A stretch of 64,000 nucleotides of DNA from Actinomycetes bacterium (GTDB lineage Bacteria > Actinomycetota > Actinomycetes > Nanopelagicales > Nanopelagicaceae): assembly GCA_025363635.1 (NCBI GenBank), contig JANYDL010000040.1, positions 54,635 through 118,634 of the forward strand. Reading direction: 5' to 3'. Under the pieces are notes generated by a model. The model had not been told where the DNA came from. It worked only from the letters and a program-made list of their open reading frames with translations, and ran no database searches. Both the position numbers and the translations under genes were made by a program. This document shows, one piece after another, positions 18,793 to 27,688 of this stretch (the first letter of the stretch is position 1; each line of letters begins with the position of its first letter).

Positions 18793-19271
18793 GGATGAAC
18801 CTGCCCTGAAAGTTGGCTCATCAGATGGGGAAGGATTTGTTCAAGAATTACCAGGCCATCGCGCACAGCATTGGGAGAACCTGGAAGATTGATGATGACG
18901 GTCTTTCCATTTACGCCTGCCAAACCTCGAGAGAGGTCTGCGAATGGCGTCTTAACTCGACCATAGGCACGTAAGGATTCGCTAATTCCCGGAAGTAGTT
19001 TTTCCATGTAAGGAGCGGTCGCTTCGGGGGTCACATCGGTGGTAGAGATTCCCGTCCCACCGGTGGTAAGAATCAGATCCACCCTCAACTTCAATGCACT
19101 TGCAATCCCTCGGGATATTTCTTCAACAAGGTCAGGGAAAATTTCTTTAGATATTATTTCAAAACCAAGACTTTCTAATCCTTGCGACAGCAATTCACCG
19201 CTCTCATCCTGATAAATTCCCCGCGCAGCGCGATCACTTGCAGTAATAATTGCCGCAGTGAAATCCTTCAC
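18789..19271 (-). CDS. mogA: Molybdopterin adenylyltransferase (MogA/MoaB family)
   Basis: A 160-aa protein of the MogA/MoaB fold. TAAIITASDRAARGIYQDESG starts it, ILTTGGTGISTTDVTPEAT is the molybdopterin-binding loop, and NLPGSPNAVRDGL follows. It adenylates molybdopterin before metal insertion. GTG at 19271 overlaps the moaC stop (GTGA) like the other junctions of this operon; TTG at 19283 is the longer alternative. The order moaC-mogA-moaE is common in Actinobacteria. Confidence 0.88.
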   Translation of the reverse strand: MKDFTAAIITASDRAARGIYQDESGELLSQGLESLGFEIISKEIFPDLVEEISRGIASALKLRVDLILTTGGTGISTTDVTPEATAPYMEKLLPGISESLRAYGRVKTPFADLSRGLAGVNGKTVIINLPGSPNAVRDGLVILEQILPHLMSQLSGQVHP

Positions 19272-19753
19272 TTTCTTATCCAAGAGCCGTTGCGTCCGCC
19301 CTCTTTGAAATCAACGCGAACCTCTGAAATTGAAGCGGTTGGATCTATCGCTTTCACCATATCAATTACTGTCAGGGCGGCAATCGAAACAGCGGTTAGC
19401 GCTTCCATTTCTACTCCTGTGCGGTCAGAGGTTTTTACTTCCGCGCTAATTGCAACACCTTCATCTACCACACGAACATCTAACTCTAATCCAGTGATCG
19501 CAATGGGATGACATAGGGGAATGAGGTCGACTGTTCTCTTCGCTCCCATAATTCCAGCAATCCGCGCAGTGGATAAAACATCGCCTTTGGGAACTCCTCC
19601 TCCTCGGAGTAATGCAACAACCTCGCCCGAGAGTAGGACTTTTCCCGAAGCGCATGCGAGGCGAGTGGTTATCTCTCTTTCGCTCACATCAACCATGTGC
19701 GCTTGACCCTTTGAATTAAGGTGACTCAACTCGTTTGCGTTGCTCTGTGTCAT
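19268..19753 (-). CDS. moaC: Cyclic pyranopterin monophosphate synthase MoaC
   Basis: A 161-aa MoaC. MVDVSEREITTRLACASG, GDVLSTARIAGIMGAKRTVDLIPLCHPI, VKTSDRTGVEMEALTAVSIAALTVIDMVKAID carry the key residues (Lys in GAKRT, Cys-His in LCHPI, DMVK). It acts with MoaA to form cyclic pyranopterin monophosphate. ATG at 19753 lies 24 nt after the moeA stop, the widest gap in this operon. Confidence 0.95.
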   Translation of the reverse strand: MTQSNANELSHLNSKGQAHMVDVSEREITTRLACASGKVLLSGEVVALLRGGGVPKGDVLSTARIAGIMGAKRTVDLIPLCHPIAITGLELDVRVVDEGVAISAEVKTSDRTGVEMEALTAVSIAALTVIDMVKAIDPTASISEVRVDFKEGGRNGSWIRK

Positions 19754-19777
19754 AAGAACACAATCGTATGGCAGAAG

Positions 19778-20950
19778 TTAGGGGAGAGGGAGCCAGAGAA
19801 CCTTCTCACCCGCTTTTGTTTCACCGCTTGGGGCTAGGGCGAAGCCAGTCGACGAGGCCAAGCCTCTCAGCATGGCGGATCCTAAATGTTTGCCCATTGA
19901 AAATTGCATTCCCGAGATATTTCCTAAAATTAATCGAGTGAAATCTAAAGGTGCAGAAAGATCGTCGAGTGTCTCTACAGGTTGTAGTGGACTACGAACC
20001 CTTCCTAGCAAACTCGAGATTATTGGCGCTCCCAGCGTCATGAGTCCTACAACTGCAGATTGCGGATTACCCGGAAGCCCAAGTAGTAGTCTGTTGTTTA
20101 CAGAGGGAAGTGTCGCTAATAGCGCAGGGTGTCCCGGTCTGGATCGAACACGATCCACAATGAATTCCGCTTTCAACGCGGCTAAAGCACCATGAACATG
20201 ATCGCGGGGGCCATCGGCAGTTCCGCCCGTCGTGATAATGAGATCACAGGCTTCGATGCTGCGGATTGCTTCGATAACCGATTCAAGTTCGTCGGTAACG
20301 TATCTATAAGAAATTACCTCTGCGCCCAATCTAGAAAGCCATGCCGGAAGTTGAGGTCCGAGTGAATCGCGAACTAATCCTTTACTAGGAATTCCGGAGA
20401 GTTGCAGTTCGTCGCCAAGAAGTAAGAGTGCGACCTTTGGTTTGCGCGTTACACATATTTCGTCATAACCCGTTGCCGCCAATAATCCAATGACTGAAGG
20501 TGTAACAAGTTGGCCTTTGTGAGCCAATAAATCCCCCACTCGACACTCATCACCTGATGGGCGAATGTCGGTTCCTCGACTCGGCGGGTCCGCAAATATA
20601 AATCCATCTTTCTCTTTTGCAATCTCCCAACGTACAACCGATTGCGCACCGCTTGGAATTACAGCACCTGTTGCGATGCGAAGCGTCTGACCACTTTCGA
20701 GATTTCCTTCGTGAGGGGCACCAGCCTTGATGTCACCGATAATCCTCCAAGGCCCATCGCCGGCTACTACCCAACCATCCATCGCTGAAGTGGTGTATCG
20801 AGGAAGATCGCAGAACGCAAAGCAATCAACGCCCAGGAAGCGCTCGCAGGCTTGCCAGAGTGTCACCGTTTCACTTTCTAGATGCTCACCCACAGCGTCC
20901 CAAGCCCGAGAATGAGCCTCTTCCCAACTTAACTTTTGATATGAATTCAC
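19778..20950 (-). CDS. moeA: Molybdopterin molybdotransferase MoeA
   Basis: A 390-aa MoeA. Domain III/II marks include DLPRYTTSAMDGWVV, RIATGAVIPSGAQSVVRWE, RGTDIRPSGDECRVGDLLAHKG; the molybdopterin-binding domain has LLLGDELQLSG, LVRDSLGPQLPAWL, DLIITTGGTADGPRDHV and LLGLPGNPQSAVVGL. It inserts molybdate into adenylylated molybdopterin. GTG at 20950 gives a 4-nt overlap (GTGA) with the DUF6457 gene; GTG at 20965 is possible. Confidence 0.92.
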   Translation of the reverse strand: MNSYQKLSWEEAHSRAWDAVGEHLESETVTLWQACERFLGVDCFAFCDLPRYTTSAMDGWVVAGDGPWRIIGDIKAGAPHEGNLESGQTLRIATGAVIPSGAQSVVRWEIAKEKDGFIFADPPSRGTDIRPSGDECRVGDLLAHKGQLVTPSVIGLLAATGYDEICVTRKPKVALLLLGDELQLSGIPSKGLVRDSLGPQLPAWLSRLGAEVISYRYVTDELESVIEAIRSIEACDLIITTGGTADGPRDHVHGALAALKAEFIVDRVRSRPGHPALLATLPSVNNRLLLGLPGNPQSAVVGLMTLGAPIISSLLGRVRSPLQPVETLDDLSAPLDFTRLILGNISGMQFSMGKHLGSAMLRGLASSTGFALAPSGETKAGEKVLWLPLP

Positions 20951-21177
20951 TCGGATGAAGGCCACTCTTTAGCCAAGCGTGATATTTTCTCGACTGAGCT
21001 TTCAAGATCGGCGCCAAGGGCTACTGCATACCCCAAAAGAAATGTTGTCATGGGAGCAGCTTTTCTCTCGACTGCATGTGCCGCATCACGAGCAACAGCC
21101 AGTATTGCTTCACTATCAATTGGCGCTGAAACACCTAACTCTTTTCGTACCGCGCCGATCCACTCTTCCATATTCAT
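20947..21177 (-). CDS. DUF6457 family small protein
   Basis: A 76-aa helical protein of the actinobacterial DUF6457 type (EEWIGAVRKELGV, ILAVARDAAHAVERKAAPMTTFLLGYAVALGAD). Such genes regularly sit beside mobA/moeA. ATG overlaps the mobA stop (ATGA) and the end overlaps moeA, so expression is tightly coupled. The AAPMTTFLLG stretch is amphipathic to hydrophobic. Function unknown; a helper of molybdenum cofactor maturation is an inference from context. Confidence 0.8.
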   Translation of the reverse strand: MNMEEWIGAVRKELGVSAPIDSEAILAVARDAAHAVERKAAPMTTFLLGYAVALGADLESSVEKISRLAKEWPSSE

Positions 21178-21743
21178 TCCTCGCTTTTCAATCGTTGGAG
21201 ATCCTCTGGAGTATCAATATCAAGAAGGCTACTCGCAAATTCTTTTCCTAAGGAGATCTTTTCGGCATCAAGTAGCGGGAGAAGCTTTTTCATTGAGAGT
21301 CCGGCCAGAGGCTCCAGGGATTTTATAGCGGTGTGCAGCGGCTCGGTGCGATAAATCGCGCACAATGTTTGAGCATAACCTTTTTCATCTATAGCAATCA
21401 GCGCATCTTTTGCGATTACCTGTTGACTCAACGCTTTGATAACCCGTCCCGCGAAGGGCATATCAGAGGCAATTACTGCCACAAATTCCGTGGAAATAAG
21501 TCGCAGTCCGGCCTCTATCGCACAGACCGGACCGCCACCAGCAGGCACTTCTCGCGTGCATTGAATGAAATTACGTGGAGATGCATAGTTAGGGCCCACC
21601 ATCACAATGGGCCAACGTTTAGGAATTGAATCAATCACGTGATTGATCAATGTCTTCCTGCCTAATAGGGCAGATGTCTTGTTGGATCCGAAACGCGAGC
21701 TCTCTCCACCAGTCAAAATAAGTGCGGTTATCTCTTTCTTCAT
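21174..21743 (-). CDS. mobA: Molybdenum cofactor guanylyltransferase-like protein MobA
   Basis: A 189-aa nucleotidyltransferase with ALILTGGESSRFGSNKTSAL (GTP-binding P-loop analogue with the catalytic Lys), VGPNYAS, PAGGGPVCAIEAGL and AVIASDMPFAG. MobA attaches GMP to form the bis-guanylyl cofactor used by bacterial formate dehydrogenases. ATG at 21743 has GGGAAG upstream and lies 10 nt after the flavoprotein stop; the longer frame from 21821 would overlap that gene by 68 nt and is not preferred. MobA agrees with a DMSO-reductase-family client, like formate dehydrogenase. Confidence 0.85.
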   Translation of the reverse strand: MKKEITALILTGGESSRFGSNKTSALLGRKTLINHVIDSIPKRWPIVMVGPNYASPRNFIQCTREVPAGGGPVCAIEAGLRLISTEFVAVIASDMPFAGRVIKALSQQVIAKDALIAIDEKGYAQTLCAIYRTEPLHTAIKSLEPLAGLSMKKLLPLLDAEKISLGKEFASSLLDIDTPEDLQRLKSEE

Positions 21744-21753
21744 TTTCTTCCCA

Positions 21754-23061
21754 TTATCTTCCCAATATCGGATCAAGTGCTTGCATGATGACACTTGGAC
21801 GATGGGTGAGAAATTCTTCACGGTCAGCTAGCTTCGTCAATTGAATAGTTGAGTTAACCCCAAGCCAGCGCCAAGGCTCGCTTTCCCATTTTTTACTTTT
21901 CCATTGTGCGTAGGGGAGTTGAGCCCGAACTGATTTTTTCCCAAGTAGCAGATCTGCAATGGAATGTGCCGCTAAATATGAGAGTGTGACCCCGTCACCC
22001 ACGTAGCCCCCCATTTCTCCATACTTACTATTTACTCGTACATAAGGCGACCAATCGCGCGCCACCCCAACTGCCCCTCCCCAGGCATGTGTAAATTTGC
22101 TCTTTCCCACAACGGGAAACCACCTACGTGCCATCTTACGTAGGCCTTCGTGGTTTTTGGAGCGCGTTTCAAGGGAATCTTGACGTCTTGAACCCCACGA
22201 ATATGGCGCCCCACGTCCACCGATGACAAGGCGGTTATCTTCTGTCCTTTGAGCGTAGGTGACAAGGTGAGAAGCATCTGAAAAAGCTTCTCGATCCGCC
22301 AAACCGATTTCTGAGATTTGCGAATCCGAGAGAGGCTCGGTCGCCACGATGAGTGAATAGATAGGTATCTGTGCTCGCGAGTCTTCATGATATGCCTCAG
22401 TAGCACGCAGTATGAATTGTGCATTCAATTTCTTTCCATTGACGATTACTTCATTCTCTGAGGTAAATCTTCCTTCGTGATTTTCAAAAATAGAAACTCC
22501 TCGATTTTCAAGAGATTTGGCCAATCCCACAACGAGGGCGGCAGGGTTAATAACGGCGCAGTCGGGATTGAAAGAAGATCCAAGAGCTTGCGCCATCAGA
22601 ATTCTTTTCTCGGTTTGGCTTTGATTTAAAAATATTTCGTTAGCGGCAAGTTCTGTGCCTAGGCGCTTCAATTGTCCGCCATTGCGGGCGACGACGAGGG
22701 AGCCACCTTTATGAAATCCGCAAGTGATTTTCTCTTCCTTTACGAAATGTGCAATTTCATCGATTGAAATCCGAAGTTCATGATGAAGAGTTGAGATGTG
22801 GGCAGTAGAAAAGTTTCTGCCGAGCACTTCGTCATTCACGGGGTAAAGAGCGGAGGCCCAACCACCATTTCTCCCGCTTGCACCGGTTCCGACACGCCCC
22901 TTCTCAAGGATTGCGATTTTTAGATGTGGTTCTGAATTCACAAGATGGTGTGCGCTCCACAGTCCACTAAAGCCGCCTCCGACGATGAGAACATCCCAGC
23001 GCGCATTGATATCACCGGGTGTGAAAGATGGGCGAATTACTTGATCCCACCAAAGAGACAT
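21754..23061 (-). CDS. DAO-family FAD oxidoreductase (PuuB/glycine-oxidase-like)
   Basis: A 435-aa D-amino-acid-oxidase-type flavoprotein. WDVLIVGGGFSGLWSAHHLV is the FAD-binding fold, GTGASGRNGGWAS the flavin-linking loop shared with gamma-glutamylputrescine oxidoreductases, and WGGAVGVARDWSPYV with GGYVGDGVTLSYLAAH the C-terminal signature. The substrate is probably an amine or amino acid. A paralogue lies at 29529-30941 in the polyamine block. ATG at 23061 is used; TTG at 23076 lies inside the preceding gene. Its neighbours in the same operon are the molybdenum cofactor genes, with no evident metabolic link. Confidence 0.78.
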   Translation of the reverse strand: MSLWWDQVIRPSFTPGDINARWDVLIVGGGFSGLWSAHHLVNSEPHLKIAILEKGRVGTGASGRNGGWASALYPVNDEVLGRNFSTAHISTLHHELRISIDEIAHFVKEEKITCGFHKGGSLVVARNGGQLKRLGTELAANEIFLNQSQTEKRILMAQALGSSFNPDCAVINPAALVVGLAKSLENRGVSIFENHEGRFTSENEVIVNGKKLNAQFILRATEAYHEDSRAQIPIYSLIVATEPLSDSQISEIGLADREAFSDASHLVTYAQRTEDNRLVIGGRGAPYSWGSRRQDSLETRSKNHEGLRKMARRWFPVVGKSKFTHAWGGAVGVARDWSPYVRVNSKYGEMGGYVGDGVTLSYLAAHSIADLLLGKKSVRAQLPYAQWKSKKWESEPWRWLGVNSTIQLTKLADREEFLTHRPSVIMQALDPILGR

Positions 23062-23065
23062 CTTT

Positions 23066-23701
23066 CTACCCAGCAACCCATGTCGCGATGTAGTCCGGCA
23101 CCGGTATTTCTGATCGCAAATTTGAAGCAGGTATGGCTACTCCATAAGTGGAGTGAATAGGCACAACTCCCGCCCAAATGTCTGACTCCAAATCGGCTTT
23201 ATCATCATCTGGCTCTCCATCGGAAACCTTGACGCTGACTTGATCAAGGGGAAATGAAAGGATGGTGGTTGCTGCTAGCTCTTGAGCGGTGGAATTGCGG
23301 AGTTCAGAAATTCGCCCTGGAAAGAGGTGTTCAGTAAGGGAGTTGAGGGCAAAGATTTTTTCATCGCCTGCAATTTCGCGCGCGACTCCGAAAGCCATAA
23401 GGGATCGGTAATGGATCGACGAATGAAAGGAGGATCGAGCCAATACCAGAGCATCAACGTGAGTAATCGTGAGGCAACCTTTTGCACCTGAGGCTAAGGC
23501 TTTGAAAAGGCGAGATGCCGTGGAGCCATGCAAGAGAAGACTCTCATTGTGGGGAGCACAAGCCACTGGGATCGAGAATGGCTGACCGTCGACACAGATA
23601 GCAACGTGGGCAACTTTCGCGGCCTCAATGATTCTTCTTATAACGCCTTCGTCCGAGCTGGCTTTGTGTGGAGCGCGGCGAATTTTGGTCAAAGCAGTCA
23701 T
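23066..23701 (-). CDS. PPOX-fold flavin-nucleotide-binding protein (NimA-like)
   Basis: A 211-aa split-beta-barrel protein of the pyridoxamine-phosphate-oxidase-like superfamily. It has HVAICVDGQPFSIPVACAPHNESLLLHGSTASRLFKALASG, TITHVDALVLARSSFHSSIHYRSLMAFG and the C-terminal GVVPIHSTYGVAIP. Proteins like this bind FMN and are often annotated as nitroimidazole-resistance-like; natural substrates are unknown. It is the first gene of the minus-strand operon and overlaps the DAO-family gene, so the two likely work together. It is divergent to the aldehyde dehydrogenase at 23828. Confidence 0.8.
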   Translation of the reverse strand: MTALTKIRRAPHKASSDEGVIRRIIEAAKVAHVAICVDGQPFSIPVACAPHNESLLLHGSTASRLFKALASGAKGCLTITHVDALVLARSSFHSSIHYRSLMAFGVAREIAGDEKIFALNSLTEHLFPGRISELRNSTAQELAATTILSFPLDQVSVKVSDGEPDDDKADLESDIWAGVVPIHSTYGVAIPASNLRSEIPVPDYIATWVAG

Positions 23702-23763
23702 ACCGCAATAATAGATGTAGATTCATAGGGCACTTTTCTTCGCGGAAGCGAGGGCGTACGCTC

Positions 23764-23784
23764 ACGTGGGATGAAATGCCACGT
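23764..23784. promoter_or_regulatory. Short inverted repeat in divergent intergenic region
   Basis: ACGTGG (23764-23769) and CCACGT (23779-23784) face each other across nine bases between the divergent genes at 23701 and 23828. It could be a regulator site serving both; the arms are short, so chance occurrence is possible. Confidence 0.3.
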
Positions 23785-23827
23785 CACAAGAAGGCTACAG
23801 ATCTAAAATCAGAAAGAAGGAGTTTTC

Positions 23828-25255
23828 ATGCAGACCCTGTCCAACTTCATTAACGGTCACGAGGTAGCCAGCGTCTCAGGAGAATCAACGCAGATTACAA
23901 ATCCGGCCACGGGAGAGGTGTATGCGCTAGCGCCGAAGTCGGGGATAGAAGATGTCAGTCTCGCTGTAAACGCCGCAGAGAAAGCGTTTTTTGGATGGAG
24001 GGATTCGACGCCTAGCCAGCGCCAACGCGCCTTGCTCAAGATCGCAGATGCTTTGGAATCACGGGCAGAAGAAATAGTGGGAATTGAAAGTCAAAATACC
24101 GGAAAGCCACTTGCAGTAACGATCTCTGAAGAAGTTCCGCCTATGATCGATCAGATTCGTTTCTTCGCAGGTGCTGCACGAAATTTAGAGGGCAAGTCAG
24201 CTGGCGAATACATGCATGGAATGACATCCTTTATACGTCGCGAACCGATCGGAGTTTGCGCGCAGATCACTCCATGGAACTATCCGATGATGATGGCGGT
24301 CTGGAAATGGGCGCCCGCAATAGCCGCTGGAAATACCGTGGTACTAAAACCCAGTCCTACAACTCCAGCTAGCACGGTCTTTATGGCGAAAGTGATGGCC
24401 GAGTTTTTGCCCCAGGGAGTGATGAATGTTGTTTGTGGAGAGAACGAAGCCGGTAGGGCACTGGCAAATCATGAGACTCCTGCGATGGTGTCAATCACAG
24501 GATCGATTCGGGCTGGAATGGCTGTCGCCGAAGCCGGAGCAAAGCAGGTCAAACGTGTTCACCTTGAATTAGGCGGTAAAGCCCCTGTAGTCGTCTTTAA
24601 CGATGCAAATTTAGAAGCAACTGCAGAAGGGATCGCGATAGCCGGATTCTTTAACGCTGGACAAGATTGCACCGCCGCGACTCGTGTTTTGGTTCAGTCA
24701 GGGGTCTATGAAGAGATGGTCGCACTCCTGACAGATCAGGCAAAGAACAAGATCGCTATGGGGGCACCGCATGAGGATGTGTTAGTTGGCCCACTCAATA
24801 ACAGCAATCAATTGCGCACCGTCTCAGGCTTTCTGGACAGAGCACCTTCTCATGCTCGCGTAACTGCCGGCGGTCGCGCTCACTCCGGTCCTGGGTTTTT
24901 CTTTCCTCCGACGATCATTGCTGACCTGACCCAAGGCGATGAGATGATCCAAAATGAAATCTTTGGACCTGTCATTACCATTCAGAAATTTGAGACCGAA
25001 GAGGAGGCAATTGCGCTCGCCAACGGAGTGCAATATGGCCTCGCATCGAGTGTCTGGACTCGCGATCACTCGAGGGCAATGCGCATGGCGAAGGCATTTG
25101 ATTTCGGTTGCGTCTGGATAAACACCCACATTCCGATTGTTGCCGAAATGCCTCATGGTGGCTTTAAGAAATCGGGGTACGGAAAGGATCTCTCAGGGTA
25201 CGGTTTTGAGGATTACACGCGTATTAAGCATGTTATGACCAATCTTAACGCTTAG
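23828..25255 (+). CDS. 4-aminobutyraldehyde dehydrogenase (PatD-like)
   Basis: A 475-aa aldehyde dehydrogenase. Cys about residue 281 lies in NAGQDCTAATR, the family pattern of gamma-aminobutyraldehyde dehydrogenases, with Glu in HLELGGKAP and SITGSIRAG for cofactor binding. WVNTHIPIVAEMPHGGFKKSGYGKD fits the same branch (WINTHIP). It would oxidise 4-aminobutanal to GABA. ATG at 23828 has AAGGAG upstream. It leads the polyamine block, 106 nt before potD. Confidence 0.85.
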   Translation: MQTLSNFINGHEVASVSGESTQITNPATGEVYALAPKSGIEDVSLAVNAAEKAFFGWRDSTPSQRQRALLKIADALESRAEEIVGIESQNTGKPLAVTISEEVPPMIDQIRFFAGAARNLEGKSAGEYMHGMTSFIRREPIGVCAQITPWNYPMMMAVWKWAPAIAAGNTVVLKPSPTTPASTVFMAKVMAEFLPQGVMNVVCGENEAGRALANHETPAMVSITGSIRAGMAVAEAGAKQVKRVHLELGGKAPVVVFNDANLEATAEGIAIAGFFNAGQDCTAATRVLVQSGVYEEMVALLTDQAKNKIAMGAPHEDVLVGPLNNSNQLRTVSGFLDRAPSHARVTAGGRAHSGPGFFFPPTIIADLTQGDEMIQNEIFGPVITIQKFETEEEAIALANGVQYGLASSVWTRDHSRAMRMAKAFDFGCVWINTHIPIVAEMPHGGFKKSGYGKDLSGYGFEDYTRIKHVMTNLNA

Positions 25256-25361
25256 GCAGCCTCCGGAATAGGAATCGAAAAGTTCACAAAAGATTTGGCG
25301 ACCAATCTCGCTCTTAAGGCATAAACTTTCCCAGCGGACCACGACTCGAATAGGAGCTCCA

Positions 25362-26552
25362 ATGACAACCAAGAATGTTATATCTCCAGAGACACGCGAT
25401 CTTATTAAGGCGCAATTATCTCGACGGGGTTTCATTGCTGGAGTTGGTGGGGTTGGCGCCGTCGGTCTTTTGGCTGCCTGCGGAACTAAGGCCCAGACTA
25501 AGACGGCGGTGACGACAACCGACGCTGGTGGCACCGTCCGTTGGGCGAACTGGACACTTTATTTAGATTATGACACCGCAACAAAGAAATACCCGACCCT
25601 TGAGGCTTTTCAAAAGAAATCTGGTATCGCGGTTTCATATAAAGAAGATGTCAATGACAACGATGAGTTTTACGGCAAAGTCCAAGGTCAATTAAAACTT
25701 GGGCAAGATATTGGGTACGACATCGTGACCCTTACGGACTGGATGGCCGGACGGTGGATCCGTTTGGGGTACACCCAGAAATTGGATACAACAAATCTTC
25801 CAAACAAGGTAAATATTCTCGACAAACTCGCTAGCGTCGGCTTTGATCCTGGAAGAGTTAATTCTCTAACGTGGCAGACCGGTTTTGCTGGTTTTGGATG
25901 GAATAAAAAGAAACTCCCCCAGGGAATTCATACGGTGGAACAACTTTTTGCTCCTGAGAACAAGGGGAAAGTAGAAGTTCTCTCAGAAATGCGCGACACC
26001 ATGGGAATAATCATGCAATATCAAGGAGTGGATATTGAATCCGGGTTTACCGAAGCACAATTTATGAACGCCATAGATTTCCTACAAAAGAAGATTTCTG
26101 ACGGTTTCATTCGCAAAGTGGCGGGAAACGGTTACAAAGAAGATCTCATTAGCGGTGATGCCGTTGCGGTAATCGGATGGTCGGGAGATATGTTCCAACT
26201 TGCTGCTGAGAATGCGAACAAATTTGATTTCGCAATTCCCGAAAGTGGTGGAACGCTTTGGAGTGACAATATGATGATTCCTGTTACTTCGAAGAATAAA
26301 ATCAATGCAGAGAAGGTCATGAATTATTACTACGAGCCCGCAGTTGCCGCGCAGGTAGCCGCTTATGTAAATTACATTTGCCCCGTTAAGGGTGCTCAAG
26401 CAGCGATGGAGAAGATTGATCCAAAATTGGCAGCAAGTCCCTACATCTTCCCAACTACCGATACTTTGAGCAAGGTGAAAGTTTTCCGCTCACTGTCTCC
26501 TGCTGAAGAGACAACATTTTCTACGGCATTCCAAAAGGCAACTGGCAACTAG
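25362..26552 (+). CDS. potD: Spermidine/putrescine-binding lipoprotein (PotD-like), Tat-type
   Basis: A 396-aa binding protein. The N-terminus has twin Arg (SRRGF, residues 20-24), a glycine-rich hydrophobic stretch and the lipobox LAAC with Cys40, so it is a Tat-exported lipoprotein, as for several actinobacterial PotD proteins. The mature part has VRWANWTLYLDYD, GIAVSYKEDVNDNDEFYGKV, YDIVTLTDWMAGRWI and GYKEDLISGDAVAVIGWSGD. These match polyamine-binding proteins. ATG at 25362 has AGGAG upstream. It is the first of four pot genes with 1- to 4-nt overlaps. Confidence 0.9.
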   Translation: MTTKNVISPETRDLIKAQLSRRGFIAGVGGVGAVGLLAACGTKAQTKTAVTTTDAGGTVRWANWTLYLDYDTATKKYPTLEAFQKKSGIAVSYKEDVNDNDEFYGKVQGQLKLGQDIGYDIVTLTDWMAGRWIRLGYTQKLDTTNLPNKVNILDKLASVGFDPGRVNSLTWQTGFAGFGWNKKKLPQGIHTVEQLFAPENKGKVEVLSEMRDTMGIIMQYQGVDIESGFTEAQFMNAIDFLQKKISDGFIRKVAGNGYKEDLISGDAVAVIGWSGDMFQLAAENANKFDFAIPESGGTLWSDNMMIPVTSKNKINAEKVMNYYYEPAVAAQVAAYVNYICPVKGAQAAMEKIDPKLAASPYIFPTTDTLSKVKVFRSLSPAEETTFSTAFQKATGN

Positions 26553-27688
26553 TGGCCGACGCATCCTCTTCGTCACATGGGGATCTCATCCTCACACGTC
26601 TCACAAAGACCTTTGGGGATTTCACTGCAGTCGATGATCTGTCGCTGACGATTCCGCAAGGTTCTTTTTTCGCACTCCTGGGTCCCTCCGGTTGTGGGAA
26701 AACCACAACCCTTCGGATGATCGCGGGTTTGGAAGAACCTACAGTAGGTTCAATATTCATCGGTGAAACTGATATCACGACAAAAAAACCTTATCAAAGG
26801 CCGGTAAATACAGTCTTTCAAAATTATGCGCTCTTTCCTCATCTGAGCATTTTTGAGAATGTGGCTTTTGGGTTGCGACGCCGCGGCGTCAAAGATGTGA
26901 AAGAGCAAGTTGAGAAAGTTCTAGCTTTAGTTGAACTCCCTCACTTTGCAGATCGCAAGCCGACGCAACTTTCAGGTGGACAACAACAGCGCATCGCCTT
27001 AGCTCGTGCGATTGTGAATCGTCCTGCCCTGCTCCTTCTAGATGAACCGCTGGGCGCATTGGATCTTAAGTTGCGTCGTCAAATGCAGATTGAATTGAAG
27101 TGGATTCAAACTGAAGTTGGATTAACTTTCGTGCACGTCACCCACGACCAAGAAGAGGCAATGACAATGGCTGACACCATTGCGGTGATGAATGAGGGAA
27201 AGATTGAGCAGATGGGCTCTCCTGCAGATCTTTACGAATCTCCTGCTACTGCCTTCGTGGCAAATTTCTTGGGACAATCCAATTTGATTCGGGGTGTGGT
27301 CTCATCCACCGATGGCGATTCAAACGTGATAACCGTTCATGGGCAAAAAATTTCTCTTCTCAAAAGTAGAAATCAATCCCAAACCACATCGGTGGTAGTA
27401 GGTATTCGACCTGAGAAAATTCGGATTGATCTGCCGGATGTTCCAACTACTGGAAACGCACTCGCAGGGGGCATTGTTTCGGATGTCTCTTTTGTGGGTG
27501 TAAGTACGCAATATGTTGTGGAGATGCCGTGGAAGCAAGACCTCATGGTCTTTGAACAAAATGATGGTGGTACTCCGACGCTCCGCTCCGGTGATCCAGT
27601 CTCACTTTCGTGGAATGTTCCATTTACTTTTGGTCTCGATGGTTCGCAAGATGTCAATGCTGGCGCCGAGACGGATGAAATCGAATAA
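26552..27688 (+). CDS. potA: Spermidine/putrescine ABC ATPase PotA
   Basis: A 378-aa ATPase with Walker A GPSGCGKTT, Q-loop FQNYALFPHL, signature LSGGQQQR, Walker B LLLLDEP and H-loop VTHDQEEA, then a C-terminal TOBE domain (VVVGIRPEKIRI, VSFVGVSTQYVVEM). This is the usual PotA layout. GTG at 26552 shares one base with the potD stop. It energises PotBC. Confidence 0.93.
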   Translation: MADASSSSHGDLILTRLTKTFGDFTAVDDLSLTIPQGSFFALLGPSGCGKTTTLRMIAGLEEPTVGSIFIGETDITTKKPYQRPVNTVFQNYALFPHLSIFENVAFGLRRRGVKDVKEQVEKVLALVELPHFADRKPTQLSGGQQQRIALARAIVNRPALLLLDEPLGALDLKLRRQMQIELKWIQTEVGLTFVHVTHDQEEAMTMADTIAVMNEGKIEQMGSPADLYESPATAFVANFLGQSNLIRGVVSSTDGDSNVITVHGQKISLLKSRNQSQTTSVVVGIRPEKIRIDLPDVPTTGNALAGGIVSDVSFVGVSTQYVVEMPWKQDLMVFEQNDGGTPTLRSGDPVSLSWNVPFTFGLDGSQDVNAGAETDEIE

